From the NCBI GenBank assembly GCA_965228905.1, contig CBDDII010000003.1:1364001-1428000 (forward strand): a DNA stretch of 64,000 bases, written 5' to 3'. Made by a program: the position numbers and the translations under genes. Under the pieces are notes generated by a model. That model was not told where the DNA came from. It did no database searches and saw nothing but the letters and a program-made list of their open reading frames with translations. This DNA is from CALKXV01 sp965228905 (GTDB taxonomy: Bacteria > Pseudomonadota > Alphaproteobacteria > Rhodobacterales > Rhodobacteraceae). Shown here in pieces: positions 9,776 through 18,528 of this stretch (positions within the stretch are counted from its first letter, which is position 1; each line of letters opens with the position of its first letter).

Positions 9776-11003
9776 CCTCGACCATCAGCCTTTCCAGCCC
9801 GTGGAAGTGATAGCGGTCGGCCAGCCTTGGCGGCTCGACGACTTTGAGGTTCGGGCAGCGCGAGAAGATCGCAGGCAATGCGATCTGCATTTCAAGGCGG
9901 GCCAACGTAGCCCCGAGGCAGGCGTGAATGCCAGCCCCGAAAGCCAGGTTCGGACGGCGGGCACGGATCGGATCGAACTTGTCGCCGTCTGGCCAGACCG
10001 CATCGTCGCGACAGGCCGAGCCCAAAAGACAGCCAACGGTTTGACCGCGTTTGAAGTCCTGCCCTTCGATCCGAACGTCGTCGTAGACATGGCGCAGGAA
10101 CATGTGCAGCGGTGGTTGGAACCGGAGGCATTCTTCAACCGCGTTCGGAATGTTCATCGGCTCCAGTGCCACGGTACGGTCCGGGTGCGCGGCCAAAAGA
10201 TTGACCGCATGGCCAAGTGCGTGGACCGAGGCTTCGTGCCCGGCGTTCAACAACAGGACGACCGTCGACAGAAGTTCCTCGGTCGAATTGAGTGACCCAT
10301 CCGCTTCGGCGGCGATCAGTTCGGAAAGGAAATCGCCCTTGGGTGCGCGCCCCTGCTTCTGGATGAAATCCTGCAGATAATCGGCAAAGGCACGGGCCGA
10401 GGCATCGGCCTGTCCCTCAAGCTCGGGCGTGCGGCGGGCCTGGTACATCGCGACCATGTCGTTCGACCAGCGTTGCAATTCGGACGCCATTTCATCGGGC
10501 ATTCCGAAGAAACGGGTGATGATGGCGGCGGGAAAGGGATGCGCGAATTCTTCGATGAAATCGAACGGCCCGTCGGGAAAGCCGCTGATCAGGTCGTCGG
10601 CGATCATGCTGATTTCGGCGGACATGGCGGCGATCCGGGGCCGCGAAAAGCCGCGCATCGCGACGCTGCGAATGCGGCTGTGGTCCGGCGGTTCGATTTC
10701 GAGCAGCGAAAATTGCTCAAGCGCGCGGAAATTCTTCAGTCCGTCTGTGTCATCGGACGGCTCTGTCGACAGGGGCCTGCGCCCAAGCTTTGGATGCTTC
10801 ATCAGGGCCGAAGTTGCCGTATGCGTCGTGGACACGACCATGTCGTAGTCGGTCCAGAAAACGAAATCGCCAAGCGATCTGATTTTCGTATAGAAGTCAT
10901 AGGGATTGGCGACAAAGTTCGGGTCGGTCGGCGACTGCGAGACACGCGGGATTCCAGCATTCGCCGGTCCCCTACCGTCCTGATCTGCGCTACCCCGACT
11001 CAT
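9747..11003 (-). CDS. Cytochrome P450
   Basis: This heme-thiolate monooxygenase is probably soluble, as are most bacterial P450s. The 418-residue protein shows the I-helix oxygen motif LLLNAGHEAS (near 245), the K-helix ExxR as EECLR, and the heme loop FGAGIHACLG with the ligand Cys at about 362. Substrate cannot be read from sequence. No ferredoxin gene is adjacent. ATG at 11003 gives a normal N-terminus (after MSRGSADQD); no ribosome site precedes it, so the message may be leaderless. The 3' end overlaps the lrp-type gene. Confidence 0.9.
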   Translation of the reverse strand: MSRGSADQDGRGPANAGIPRVSQSPTDPNFVANPYDFYTKIRSLGDFVFWTDYDMVVSTTHTATSALMKHPKLGRRPLSTEPSDDTDGLKNFRALEQFSLLEIEPPDHSRIRSVAMRGFSRPRIAAMSAEISMIADDLISGFPDGPFDFIEEFAHPFPAAIITRFFGMPDEMASELQRWSNDMVAMYQARRTPELEGQADASARAFADYLQDFIQKQGRAPKGDFLSELIAAEADGSLNSTEELLSTVVLLLNAGHEASVHALGHAVNLLAAHPDRTVALEPMNIPNAVEECLRFQPPLHMFLRHVYDDVRIEGQDFKRGQTVGCLLGSACRDDAVWPDGDKFDPIRARRPNLAFGAGIHACLGATLARLEMQIALPAIFSRCPNLKVVEPPRLADRYHFHGLERLMVEVRPGSCSST

Positions 11004-11151
11004 GGCGCAATGGCACACAAAAACCGCGCGGTGCTCAACGTGCCTTTTTGGACAGTATCCGGAGGTTCCCCTTCTGAGGAGATTGAGGGGTTGAGGCCAG
11101 CGGCGGACCTGTGCCAATCACGTTTGAAGGGGTCCGAACCTGTGAGGCATC

Positions 11152-12153
11152 ATGAGCGGTCTTTTGGCACTTCTCGACGACGTGGCGGCAATCGTAAAGC
11201 TGACGGCGACGCAAATTGACGATGTGGTCGGCCAGACCGCCAAGGTCGGGGCCAAGGTCGGCGCGACGGTGTTGGACGATGCGGCCAAGGCAGGTGCCAA
11301 GGCGGCAGGCGTGGTGATCGACGACGCGGCGGTGACGCCGAAGTATGTCACGGGCCTGCCGGCGGCGCGCGAACTGCCTATCATCTGGAAAATCGCGCGG
11401 GCGTCGTTTTTCAACAAGCTGGTGATCCTTCTGCCCGCCGCCCTGTTGCTGGACACGTTCCTTCCCTGGCTTGTAACCCCCTTGTTGATGCTGGGCGGCT
11501 GTTACCTGTGCTTTGAGGGGGCCGAGAAGATCTGGCATGTGTTGCATCCTCATCCCGAAAGCCACGCCCAGGAGGCCGAGGTGATGGACGCCGCGCATCT
11601 TGAGGAACAGCGGGTCAAGGGCGCGATCAAGACCGACTTCATCCTGTCCGCCGAGATCATGACGATTTCGCTGGCCGCCGTGGAAACCGACAGCCGTCTG
11701 GGCGCAGGTATCGTACTGGCCGTTGTGGCCATCGGGATCACGGCGCTCGTTTACGGCACCGTGGCCCTGTTGGTGAAGATGGACGACATGGGCCTGAAAC
11801 TCAGCCAGATCGCGCGGACGGCACCGGTGCGTGCCTTTGGACGCGGCATGGTCAAGATGATGCCGACACTGATGACGATCATCTCGGTGGTCGGCACGGC
11901 GGCGATGCTGTGGGTCGGGGGCAATATCATCGTGCACGGGCTTGAGGTACTGGGCTGGCACTGGCCTTACGACACGATCAAGGGCATTGCGAAGTCCATC
12001 GGCGGAGAAGCAGGGTTCCTGAACTGGCTGGTCACCGCGACGCTTGACGGCATCCTCGGATTGGCGCTTGGCCTTTTTCTTATCCCGATCGTGACGCGAG
12101 CGATCGTGCCGGTATTCTCGACCTTCTTTCCCGAAAAGAAATCAGTTCACTAG
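11152..12153 (+). CDS. DUF808 family inner-membrane protein
   Basis: The 333-residue protein belongs to the DUF808 (YedI-like) family. It starts with the family signature MSGLLALLDDVAAIVKLTATQIDDV, continues with an Ala/Lys/Asp-rich stretch, and has about five to six membrane segments (for example 88-105, 176-198, 240-262, 300-320). Function is unknown. It is convergent with mmsB, and the two stop codons share the palindrome CTAG at 12150-12153. Confidence 0.88.
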   Translation: MSGLLALLDDVAAIVKLTATQIDDVVGQTAKVGAKVGATVLDDAAKAGAKAAGVVIDDAAVTPKYVTGLPAARELPIIWKIARASFFNKLVILLPAALLLDTFLPWLVTPLLMLGGCYLCFEGAEKIWHVLHPHPESHAQEAEVMDAAHLEEQRVKGAIKTDFILSAEIMTISLAAVETDSRLGAGIVLAVVAIGITALVYGTVALLVKMDDMGLKLSQIARTAPVRAFGRGMVKMMPTLMTIISVVGTAAMLWVGGNIIVHGLEVLGWHWPYDTIKGIAKSIGGEAGFLNWLVTATLDGILGLALGLFLIPIVTRAIVPVFSTFFPEKKSVH

Positions 12154-13022
12154 CCGCGGCCGCGTTTTTCGAACCGGGGCAACATCGCCGAGAAATCCCT
12201 GCCGCGACCGTCTTCATCCTCGACAAAGCTGGCATAGAGTTCGGATGCGCGCTGGCCCATTGGCGTGTCTGCATCCACTGCTTCGGCGGCCTGTTGCGAC
12301 AGGCGCAGGTCCTTCAGCATCAGTTCTGCTGCAAAGCCGGGTTGATAGCCATTGTCGGCGGGGGACTGCGGGCCGACGCCGGGGGCGGGGCAATAGGCGT
12401 TCATCGTCCAGCTATAGCCCGACGAGGTAGAGACGACGTCGAACATCGACTGGCGGTCAAGGCCAAGTTTGTCAGCCAGGGCAAAGGCTTCGCAGGTGGC
12501 GATCATGGTCGCGCCAAGGATCATGTTGTTGCAGATCTTGGCCGCCTGTCCGTTACCCGAGGGGCCGCAATGCACCGCTTTATCGCCCATGATGTCGAAC
12601 AGAGGCTTTGCCATTGCAAAAGCGTCATCGCTGCCGCCCACCATAAAGGTCAGCGTGCCCGCCTCGGCCCCGCCGATCCCGCCCGAGACGGGGGCATCCA
12701 AGGATCCGAGCCCCGAGGACTCAGCCTGATCCGCCACCGCGCGTGCACTTTCCACATCCACGGTCGAGCAATCGAGATGCACCGCCCCTTCCGACATCTC
12801 AGGCAGGATTTCATCGGCCACGCGGCGCAGGATATTGCCGTCGGGCAGCATGGTGATGACCACCTCGGCCCCCGTGGCAGCAAGTGCCGCACTTTCGGCA
12901 GCATTCACGCCGTCCGGGACATTGCCCGTCACGTCGAACCCGGTAACCGCGTGGCCCGCCTTGGCCAGGTTGCGGGCCATGGGCGCACCCATGTTGCCAA
13001 GTCCGATAAAGCCGATCTTCAT
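12150..13022 (-). CDS. mmsB: 3-hydroxyisobutyrate dehydrogenase
   Basis: This enzyme oxidises 3-hydroxyisobutyrate to methylmalonate semialdehyde in valine breakdown, using NAD+. The 290 residues open with a Rossmann motif GFIGLGNMGAPMARNLAKAG (4-23) and carry the substrate loop DAPVSGGIGGAEAGTL (near 119) and the catalytic Lys in GNGQAAKICNN (near 170). ATG at 13022 overlaps the stop of the upstream hydrolase as ATGA. The longer in-frame start at 13325 would be a read through that gene. Last of three coupled genes. Confidence 0.93.
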   Translation of the reverse strand: MKIGFIGLGNMGAPMARNLAKAGHAVTGFDVTGNVPDGVNAAESAALAATGAEVVITMLPDGNILRRVADEILPEMSEGAVHLDCSTVDVESARAVADQAESSGLGSLDAPVSGGIGGAEAGTLTFMVGGSDDAFAMAKPLFDIMGDKAVHCGPSGNGQAAKICNNMILGATMIATCEAFALADKLGLDRQSMFDVVSTSSGYSWTMNAYCPAPGVGPQSPADNGYQPGFAAELMLKDLRLSQQAAEAVDADTPMGQRASELYASFVEDEDGRGRDFSAMLPRFEKRGRG

Positions 13023-14062
13023 GGGGTGTCCTCCAGTTTCAGGTCGTCGGTGCCGAGCGGGGCAAGCATCGCCTGCACCTCCTCCCGCGTCGCTCCGTCC
13101 AATTCCTTGTGAGCCCAGGCGGGCGATTTGTCCTTGTCGATTATGGCGGCACGAATGCCTTCGCGAAAGTCGCCCTGTTCGGCCACACGATGCGCAAAGC
13201 GGTATTCGCGCCTCAGTGCCGCTTTGATCCCGCCATCGGCGCGCTCGGCACGGATCAACTCGATCGTCGCCGCCAGGGCGAGCGGGGCGTTCGGGGCAAG
13301 ACGTTTCAGCGTTGCGGCGGCCCAATCGCTGTCGTCGGCCTGAAGGCTGGCAAGGATTTCCGCGACGGAGCCATGCGCGAAGTGCCGATCAATCCGCGCC
13401 TGTTCGGCGACAAGGGTGCTGTCCGGTGCTGGCAATGCGGTGTGGGTGATCGCTGTGCAGTCGCCGGTCTGCTCAAGCGTGATGATCAGCTCGGGCCACA
13501 TCGCTTCCGGGATGTAATGATCTGCAAAACCTGCATAAATCGCGTCGCCCGGACCCATGCGGTAAGCCGTCATTCCCATGTACTCACCAAGATTCCCTGG
13601 CCCTTTCGCCAGCAGGTGCGTGCCGCCCACGTCCGGGATCAACCCGATGGAGCATTCCGGCATGGCGATCCGGCTGGTGTCGCCCACAACGCGGTGTGAA
13701 ACATGACACCCGACACCGACGCCGCCTCCCATGACAAACCCCTGCATGAAACTTGCGATGGGCTTGGGATAGCGGGCAAGCAGCGCGTTCACCGGATATT
13801 CCTCGCGCCAGAAATTTCGCGCGGCGGCGAAGTTTCCCTTGGTCAGCGCGGCATAGATATCGGCAATGTCGCCACCGGCCGAAAACGCCTTTTCTCCTAC
13901 TGCATCAATAACAACGAGGTCGACATTGTTGTCTTTGGCCCACTTGGGCAACACCTCGGCCATCGCGCGGATCTGGCCCAGAGTGACCGCGTTCAGCGCC
14001 CTGGGGCGGTTGAGCGTGATCCGACCGGCACGGCCCCTTATGCGGATGTCGATTTCGCTCAT
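13019..14062 (-). CDS. 3-hydroxyisobutyryl-CoA hydrolase
   Basis: This crotonase-superfamily thioesterase releases 3-hydroxyisobutyrate from its CoA ester in valine catabolism. The 347-residue length fits the hydrolase group, longer than a hydratase. Landmarks are the oxyanion-hole stretch KAFSAGGDI (58-66), GFVMGGGVGVG and MPECSIGLIPDVGGT, which holds the acidic residues used by HIBYL-CoA hydrolases. Its neighbours, an acyl-CoA dehydrogenase and mmsB, are the steps on either side. ATGA overlaps occur at both ends. Confidence 0.9.
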   Translation of the reverse strand: MSEIDIRIRGRAGRITLNRPRALNAVTLGQIRAMAEVLPKWAKDNNVDLVVIDAVGEKAFSAGGDIADIYAALTKGNFAAARNFWREEYPVNALLARYPKPIASFMQGFVMGGGVGVGCHVSHRVVGDTSRIAMPECSIGLIPDVGGTHLLAKGPGNLGEYMGMTAYRMGPGDAIYAGFADHYIPEAMWPELIITLEQTGDCTAITHTALPAPDSTLVAEQARIDRHFAHGSVAEILASLQADDSDWAAATLKRLAPNAPLALAATIELIRAERADGGIKAALRREYRFAHRVAEQGDFREGIRAAIIDKDKSPAWAHKELDGATREEVQAMLAPLGTDDLKLEDTP

Positions 14063-15201
14063 CTGTCGGCCAACATATGACGCGCGACGATCACGCGCAT
14101 GATCTCGTTCGTGCCTTCAAGGATGCGGTGAACCCTCAGATCGCGCACGATTTTTTCGATCCCGTAGTCGGCCAGGTAGCCGTAGCCGCCGTGCAGTTGC
14201 AGACAGGTGTCCGCAACCCTTCCCGCTGCCTCGGTAACAAAGGCCTTGGCCATGGCGCAGCGTTTGGTGGCGTCGGGCTGACCGGTGTCGAAGGCCCATG
14301 CGGCGTGGCGCAGGAAGGTGCGGGCGGCCTGCAACTCGATCTCGCAATCGGCCAGCTTGAATTGCAGGGCCTGGAACTGGTCGATCGGTTTGCCGAAAGC
14401 CTTGCGCTCCCCCATGTAGGCCAGCGTCGCATCCAGCGCGGATTGTGCGGCGCCAAGCGAACAGGCCGATATGTTCAGCCGCCCGCCGTCCAGCCCCGCC
14501 ATCGCATATTTGAAACCTTCGCCTTCGTTTCCAAGCAGATTTTCCGTTGGCACAGTGCAGTTGTCCAATTGAACCTGCCGCGTCGGCTGACTGCGCCAGC
14601 CCATTTTGTCTTCCAGCCCGCCGAAACTCAGACCCTCGGTGCCGTCCTCGATCAGGAATGCCGAGATGCCGCGCGGGCTGTCGTCGCCTGACCGCGCCAT
14701 GACGACATAGGCATCCGAATAGCCGCCGCCCGAGATGAACGCCTTGGTGCCCGAGAGCTTCCAGCCCTCGTTCGTCTTCTCGGCTTTCATTTTCAGCGCG
14801 GCAGCGTCCGAGCCCGACCCCGGTTCGGTCAGGCAATAGGACAGCACGGTTTCCATCGACAGGATGCCGGGCATGAGCCGGGTTTTCACCGCGTCGGTCC
14901 CGTAGGCTGCGATCATGCCCGCGCACATGTTGTGGATCGAAAGGAAGGCCGCGACCGAAGCACAGGACTGCGACAAGGCTTCGAACACCAGCGTGCTGTC
15001 CTGACGTGTCAGCCCCGCACCGCCCAGATCTTCGCTGACGTTCAACCCGCCGAAGCCAAGTGCGCCGACCTCAAGCCAGAGGTCCTTGGGGATGGTGCCG
15101 TCGCTTTCCCAGGCGCGGGCGTTTGGTGCGATGCGGTCTGCTCCAAACCCTTGTGCCATATTGAATATGGCCTCTTGTTCCTCGTTCAGCGCAAAGTCCA
15201 T
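14059..15201 (-). CDS. Acyl-CoA dehydrogenase, likely isobutyryl-CoA
   Basis: This flavoenzyme probably oxidises isobutyryl-CoA to methacrylyl-CoA, the first committed step of the valine pathway served by the next two genes. The 380 residues have the full fold: YCLTEPGSGSDAAALK (near 128), the WISG-type stretch as AFISGGGYSD, and the C-terminal RDLRVHRILEGTNEIMRVI whose Glu is the catalytic base. ATG at 15201 (MDFALNEEQ) has GGGAGGAA upstream. An in-frame extension toward 15561 is not family-like. Substrate choice is inferred mainly from context. The hydratase of this pathway is not in the window. Confidence 0.88.
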   Translation of the reverse strand: MDFALNEEQEAIFNMAQGFGADRIAPNARAWESDGTIPKDLWLEVGALGFGGLNVSEDLGGAGLTRQDSTLVFEALSQSCASVAAFLSIHNMCAGMIAAYGTDAVKTRLMPGILSMETVLSYCLTEPGSGSDAAALKMKAEKTNEGWKLSGTKAFISGGGYSDAYVVMARSGDDSPRGISAFLIEDGTEGLSFGGLEDKMGWRSQPTRQVQLDNCTVPTENLLGNEGEGFKYAMAGLDGGRLNISACSLGAAQSALDATLAYMGERKAFGKPIDQFQALQFKLADCEIELQAARTFLRHAAWAFDTGQPDATKRCAMAKAFVTEAAGRVADTCLQLHGGYGYLADYGIEKIVRDLRVHRILEGTNEIMRVIVARHMLADR

Positions 15202-15388
15202 TACCGTTCCTCCCCGGGAATTGAACGCTTGTACAGTTAACCTGCGTCGGCAAGCGCCACAAGACCGTTGACCGGCACGCCTGCGTTTACCAATTATCCG
15301 GATTTCCAGCCAAAGTGACGAAAAATTGTGGTACTTCTTCGGGATCATTCGCTGCCAGAACGGTCGGCCCTTGCCAAGAGAGTTCGAC

Positions 15389-16087
15389 ATGGTCTGCCGT
15401 TTGATTGCCATCCTTTTTTCTGTTTGCCTCGCCTCGCCCGGTTTGGCCGCGACGATTGATTTCAGCCGGATCGACACCCAGGACTGGACTGCACGCTCGA
15501 ACCTGCCGGGGGTGACCATCGAGGGTGCGACCGAGGTGGACGGGGTCGTGCAGCGGGGCACGGCCAGCGTCGGGCACAGGCGCTATGGGGGCCTTGGGAT
15601 CAAAAGTGCGGACGACACCGGCGCGCCCGACGGAACCGACCAGTTGGATACCCAGGGGGCGAATGACGTCGCGGTCTTCCGGTTTGATCGCGCGGTGCGG
15701 CTTGAGCGAATTTCGTTCAGGATGACCGACTATTGGGACCGTTTCGATCTTTATCTCGGCGACGATCTTGCCTTCGAGCGGACGATGAAAGTGGATGACC
15801 TCAGCGGGTATGACTGGGTCAGCACTATCTTTCTGGGGGCAGGGTACGAAGGCACCACCTTCGCGATCGGCGCGTCCGAGTACCAGTCCTGCGGCTATGA
15901 CATCAACTTTGGCCATGACTGCTGGACCGAGCATTCGGCGTTTCAGATCGCCAGCGTCACTTTCAGCGAAATTGATCTCGCCCCCGTGCCGGCACCTCCT
16001 GCTTTTCTGCTTTTGTTCTCGGCAATCCTGTTTATTTGCCTGAAATCTTCGGTGGATTCCTTACCGAGGGTCAGTAGCCGCCTGTAA
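15389..16087 (+). CDS. Exported protein with degenerate PEP-CTERM-like tail
   Basis: The 232-residue protein has a signal peptide (residues 1-19, ending LASPGLAA), a beta-rich domain, and a C-terminal VPAPPAFLLLFSAILFI hydrophobic stretch followed by a basic tail. This looks like a weakened form of the VPLPA sorting signal carried by the next gene. Both proteins share a middle pattern (ISF...FD...STxFLGA), so they are probably tandem paralogues. AAGAGAG precedes ATG at 15389. The role is likely surface or matrix associated, unknown in detail. Confidence 0.7.
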   Translation: MVCRLIAILFSVCLASPGLAATIDFSRIDTQDWTARSNLPGVTIEGATEVDGVVQRGTASVGHRRYGGLGIKSADDTGAPDGTDQLDTQGANDVAVFRFDRAVRLERISFRMTDYWDRFDLYLGDDLAFERTMKVDDLSGYDWVSTIFLGAGYEGTTFAIGASEYQSCGYDINFGHDCWTEHSAFQIASVTFSEIDLAPVPAPPAFLLLFSAILFICLKSSVDSLPRVSSRL

Positions 16088-16239
16088 AATGAGCGGACCT
16101 GAGATTCGCCGAGGAACAAATCGCAGTTATTTTTCAAGTTTTAGCGAAATTTGCTTCCAAACTAGGCGATATTCCGCTATTAATAAGGCGTGAAAATGTG
16201 AGTGGGGCCTTCTGGCTCGTGAAAAGTGGGGAAAAACCT

Positions 16240-16857
16240 ATGTTTAAGAGAATAGCTACCACCTTGGCGGCTATGGTTCTTGCAGGCGCGTCGTTTGCAG
16301 CAACCGAAAAATTTGACTTCACCGGGTACTATTCCGGCGAATACTACAGCTCGAAATCCTTTGACGGTGACAACGGCGGTTCGGTGACTGTGACTGCCGG
16401 TACCTACACTGACTATATCAGCGATGGTGTGGGCACTGCGGGTGACGCCAAAGTCGGTCAATGGACCGGCGCAGGCTTGGGAGTGAAATCTCCCGATCCT
16501 TGGTACTATGGTTGGGAAGAGCACTATGTCGACGGCAAGAACCCAGAGTTCCTGAAGTTCGACTTCGGCATGGATGTCGTGCTCGAGTCCATTTCGTTCT
16601 GGAACTACGGCAACGGCAAGTTCGACTGGCTCGGCGGCAATGGTGCCAGCGACATCGACGTGAGCCTCTGGGCGGATGTGTCTGGCACCGAAGTTGGCTC
16701 GACGCTCTTCCTTGGCGCCTACAAAAAGATGGGCTTCAAGGTCAAGTCGATCACCGTCAGCTACGACACTCCGGAAGTACCGCTGCCCGCAGCTGGTTTC
16801 CTTCTGCTGGGTGGTCTTGGTGGCCTTGCCGCGCTGAAGCGTCGCAAGAAAGCCTGA
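16240..16857 (+). CDS. VPLPA-CTERM sorting domain protein
   Basis: The 205-residue exported protein starts with a signal peptide (MFKRIATTLAAMVLAGASFAA). Its beta-rich middle is full of Gly, Tyr, Asp and Trp, and it ends in the sorting tail VPLPAAGFLLLGGLGGLAAL followed by KRRKKA. Such tails mark proteins processed by an exosortase-type system and sent to the cell surface or exopolysaccharide; no exosortase is in the window. ATG at 16240 gives a proper signal peptide, unlike the in-frame start at 16198. A strong terminator follows 24 nt after the stop. Lower GC upstream (16090-16240) is consistent with a promoter. Confidence 0.88.
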   Translation: MFKRIATTLAAMVLAGASFAATEKFDFTGYYSGEYYSSKSFDGDNGGSVTVTAGTYTDYISDGVGTAGDAKVGQWTGAGLGVKSPDPWYYGWEEHYVDGKNPEFLKFDFGMDVVLESISFWNYGNGKFDWLGGNGASDIDVSLWADVSGTEVGSTLFLGAYKKMGFKVKSITVSYDTPEVPLPAAGFLLLGGLGGLAALKRRKKA

Positions 16858-16881
16858 GCTGACCAACGAAAGAATTAGACG

Positions 16882-16910
16882 GGGCGGCTTTGGGCCGCCC
16901 TTTCTTTTTT
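16882..16910 (+). terminator. Rho-independent terminator
   Basis: GGGCGGC and GCCGCCC form a 7-bp stem with a TTTGG loop, followed by TTTCTTTTTT. It ends the VPLPA gene and lies before the convergent yejF. Confidence 0.9.
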
Positions 16911-16929
16911 GGACAAAAGCCTTCTGGCG

Positions 16930-18528
16930 CTAACCGGTCGTCTTCACGTCAAAGGCGGCCGCCATCAAGGCGCGGGTGTAATCCGTCTGCGGCGCTTCGA
17001 ACACCTGGTCTGCGTCACCCTGTTCCACGACGTCGCCGCGTTTCATGACGATCACCTTGTGGCTGAGCGCGCGCACCACCTTCAGGTCGTGGCTGATGAA
17101 CAGATAGGCCAGCCCGTATTTCTTTTGCAGATTCCGCAAAAGCTCGACGATCTGCACCTGCACGGTCATGTCCAGCGCGCTGGTCGGTTCGTCCAGAACG
17201 ACCAGTTTCGGACGCAGGATCATGGCGCGGGCGATGGCGATGCGCTGGCGCTGACCGCCCGAGAACTCGTGCGGATAGCGGTGCATGGTGGCGGGGTCGA
17301 GGCCCACCTCAACCATGATCTCGGCGACCATCTCGCGGTTATCGCGTGAAGGATCGATCTGGTGGATGGTCAGACCCTCGGCGATGATTTCCTCGACCGT
17401 CATGCGGGGCGAGAGTGAGCCGAAGGGATCCTGGAACACGATCTGCATATCGGCGCGCAGGGGGCGCATGGCACCCGATGACAGCCCGTCGATATTGCGC
17501 CCCATGAAGACGATTGGCCCGTCCGAGGAGATCAGCCGCATGATCGCAAGCGCCAGTGTCGTCTTGCCCGACCCGCTTTCCCCGACAATCCCAATGGTTT
17601 CGCCCTTTCGGACCGAAAGCGTGGCGGCGTTGACGGCCTTGACGTGACCTGCAACCCTTTTCAGCAAACCGCGATAGATCGGAAACCAGATGCGCAGGTC
17701 CTGGGTTTCGGCAATGACCTCGGCGCTTTCGTCAACGGGGTCAGGCACGCCCGAGGATTCAGCCGACAACAGCGTCTGCGTGTAGGGGTGCTGCGGATTG
17801 TCGAACAAGGCCTTTGTTTCGCCTTCCTCGACGATCACACCGTCTTTCATCACATAGACCCGGTCGGCGAATTTTCGAACGATTCCAAGGTCATGGGTGA
17901 TGAATAGCATCGACATGCCTTCCGACGCCTTCAACTCGGCCAGAAGTTCGAGGATCTGCGCCTGAATGGTCACGTCCAGCGCCGTTGTCGGCTCGTCCGC
18001 GATCAAAAGATCGGGGCCGTTGGCCAGCGCCATGGCGATCATCACACGCTGACGCTGCCCGCCCGACAATTCGTGCGGATAGGCCGTAAGGCGCTTTTCC
18101 GGCTCGACGATGCCGACCTTGTTCAACAATTCCAGAATGCGGTCACGGGCGGCCGCACCGCTCAGCCCCTGGTGCAACAGCAGGCTTTCGGCAAGCTGTT
18201 TTTCCAGCGTGTGCAACGGGTTGAGCGAGGTCATCGGTTCCTGGAAGATGAAACTGATGTCATTGCCACGGACCCGGCGAAGTTCCTTTTCCTCGGCATC
18301 CACCATTTCCGCGCCCAGATAGTTGATCGAGCCTTCGATCGTTGCGCTGTCTGGCAGAAGCGACACCGTGGAAAGCGCCGTCACCGATTTGCCCGAGCCG
18401 GACTCGCCCACCAGCGCCACGGTCTCCCCCTTGGCGATGTGGAAGGACACGTCCTTGACCGCGTGGTTTTCCGACCCGTCCTGGCGGAACCGCACGTTCA
18501 GTTTGTCGACGTTCAGAACCGTGCTCAT
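16930..18528 (-). CDS. yejF: Peptide ABC transporter, fused ATPase
   Basis: This is the energy-supplying subunit of an oligopeptide importer of the Yej (microcin C) type. The 532 residues contain two complete ATPase domains in one chain, as in YejF: Walker A GESGSGKS near 41 and again near 317, signatures LSGGQRQR and FSGGQRQR, and Walker B LLIADEPT and LVVLDEPT. Its ATG overlaps the yejE stop (ATGA). It is last in the order yejA-yejB-yejE-yejF, all on the minus strand. Confidence 0.92.
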   Translation of the reverse strand: MSTVLNVDKLNVRFRQDGSENHAVKDVSFHIAKGETVALVGESGSGKSVTALSTVSLLPDSATIEGSINYLGAEMVDAEEKELRRVRGNDISFIFQEPMTSLNPLHTLEKQLAESLLLHQGLSGAAARDRILELLNKVGIVEPEKRLTAYPHELSGGQRQRVMIAMALANGPDLLIADEPTTALDVTIQAQILELLAELKASEGMSMLFITHDLGIVRKFADRVYVMKDGVIVEEGETKALFDNPQHPYTQTLLSAESSGVPDPVDESAEVIAETQDLRIWFPIYRGLLKRVAGHVKAVNAATLSVRKGETIGIVGESGSGKTTLALAIMRLISSDGPIVFMGRNIDGLSSGAMRPLRADMQIVFQDPFGSLSPRMTVEEIIAEGLTIHQIDPSRDNREMVAEIMVEVGLDPATMHRYPHEFSGGQRQRIAIARAMILRPKLVVLDEPTSALDMTVQVQIVELLRNLQKKYGLAYLFISHDLKVVRALSHKVIVMKRGDVVEQGDADQVFEAPQTDYTRALMAAAFDVKTTG

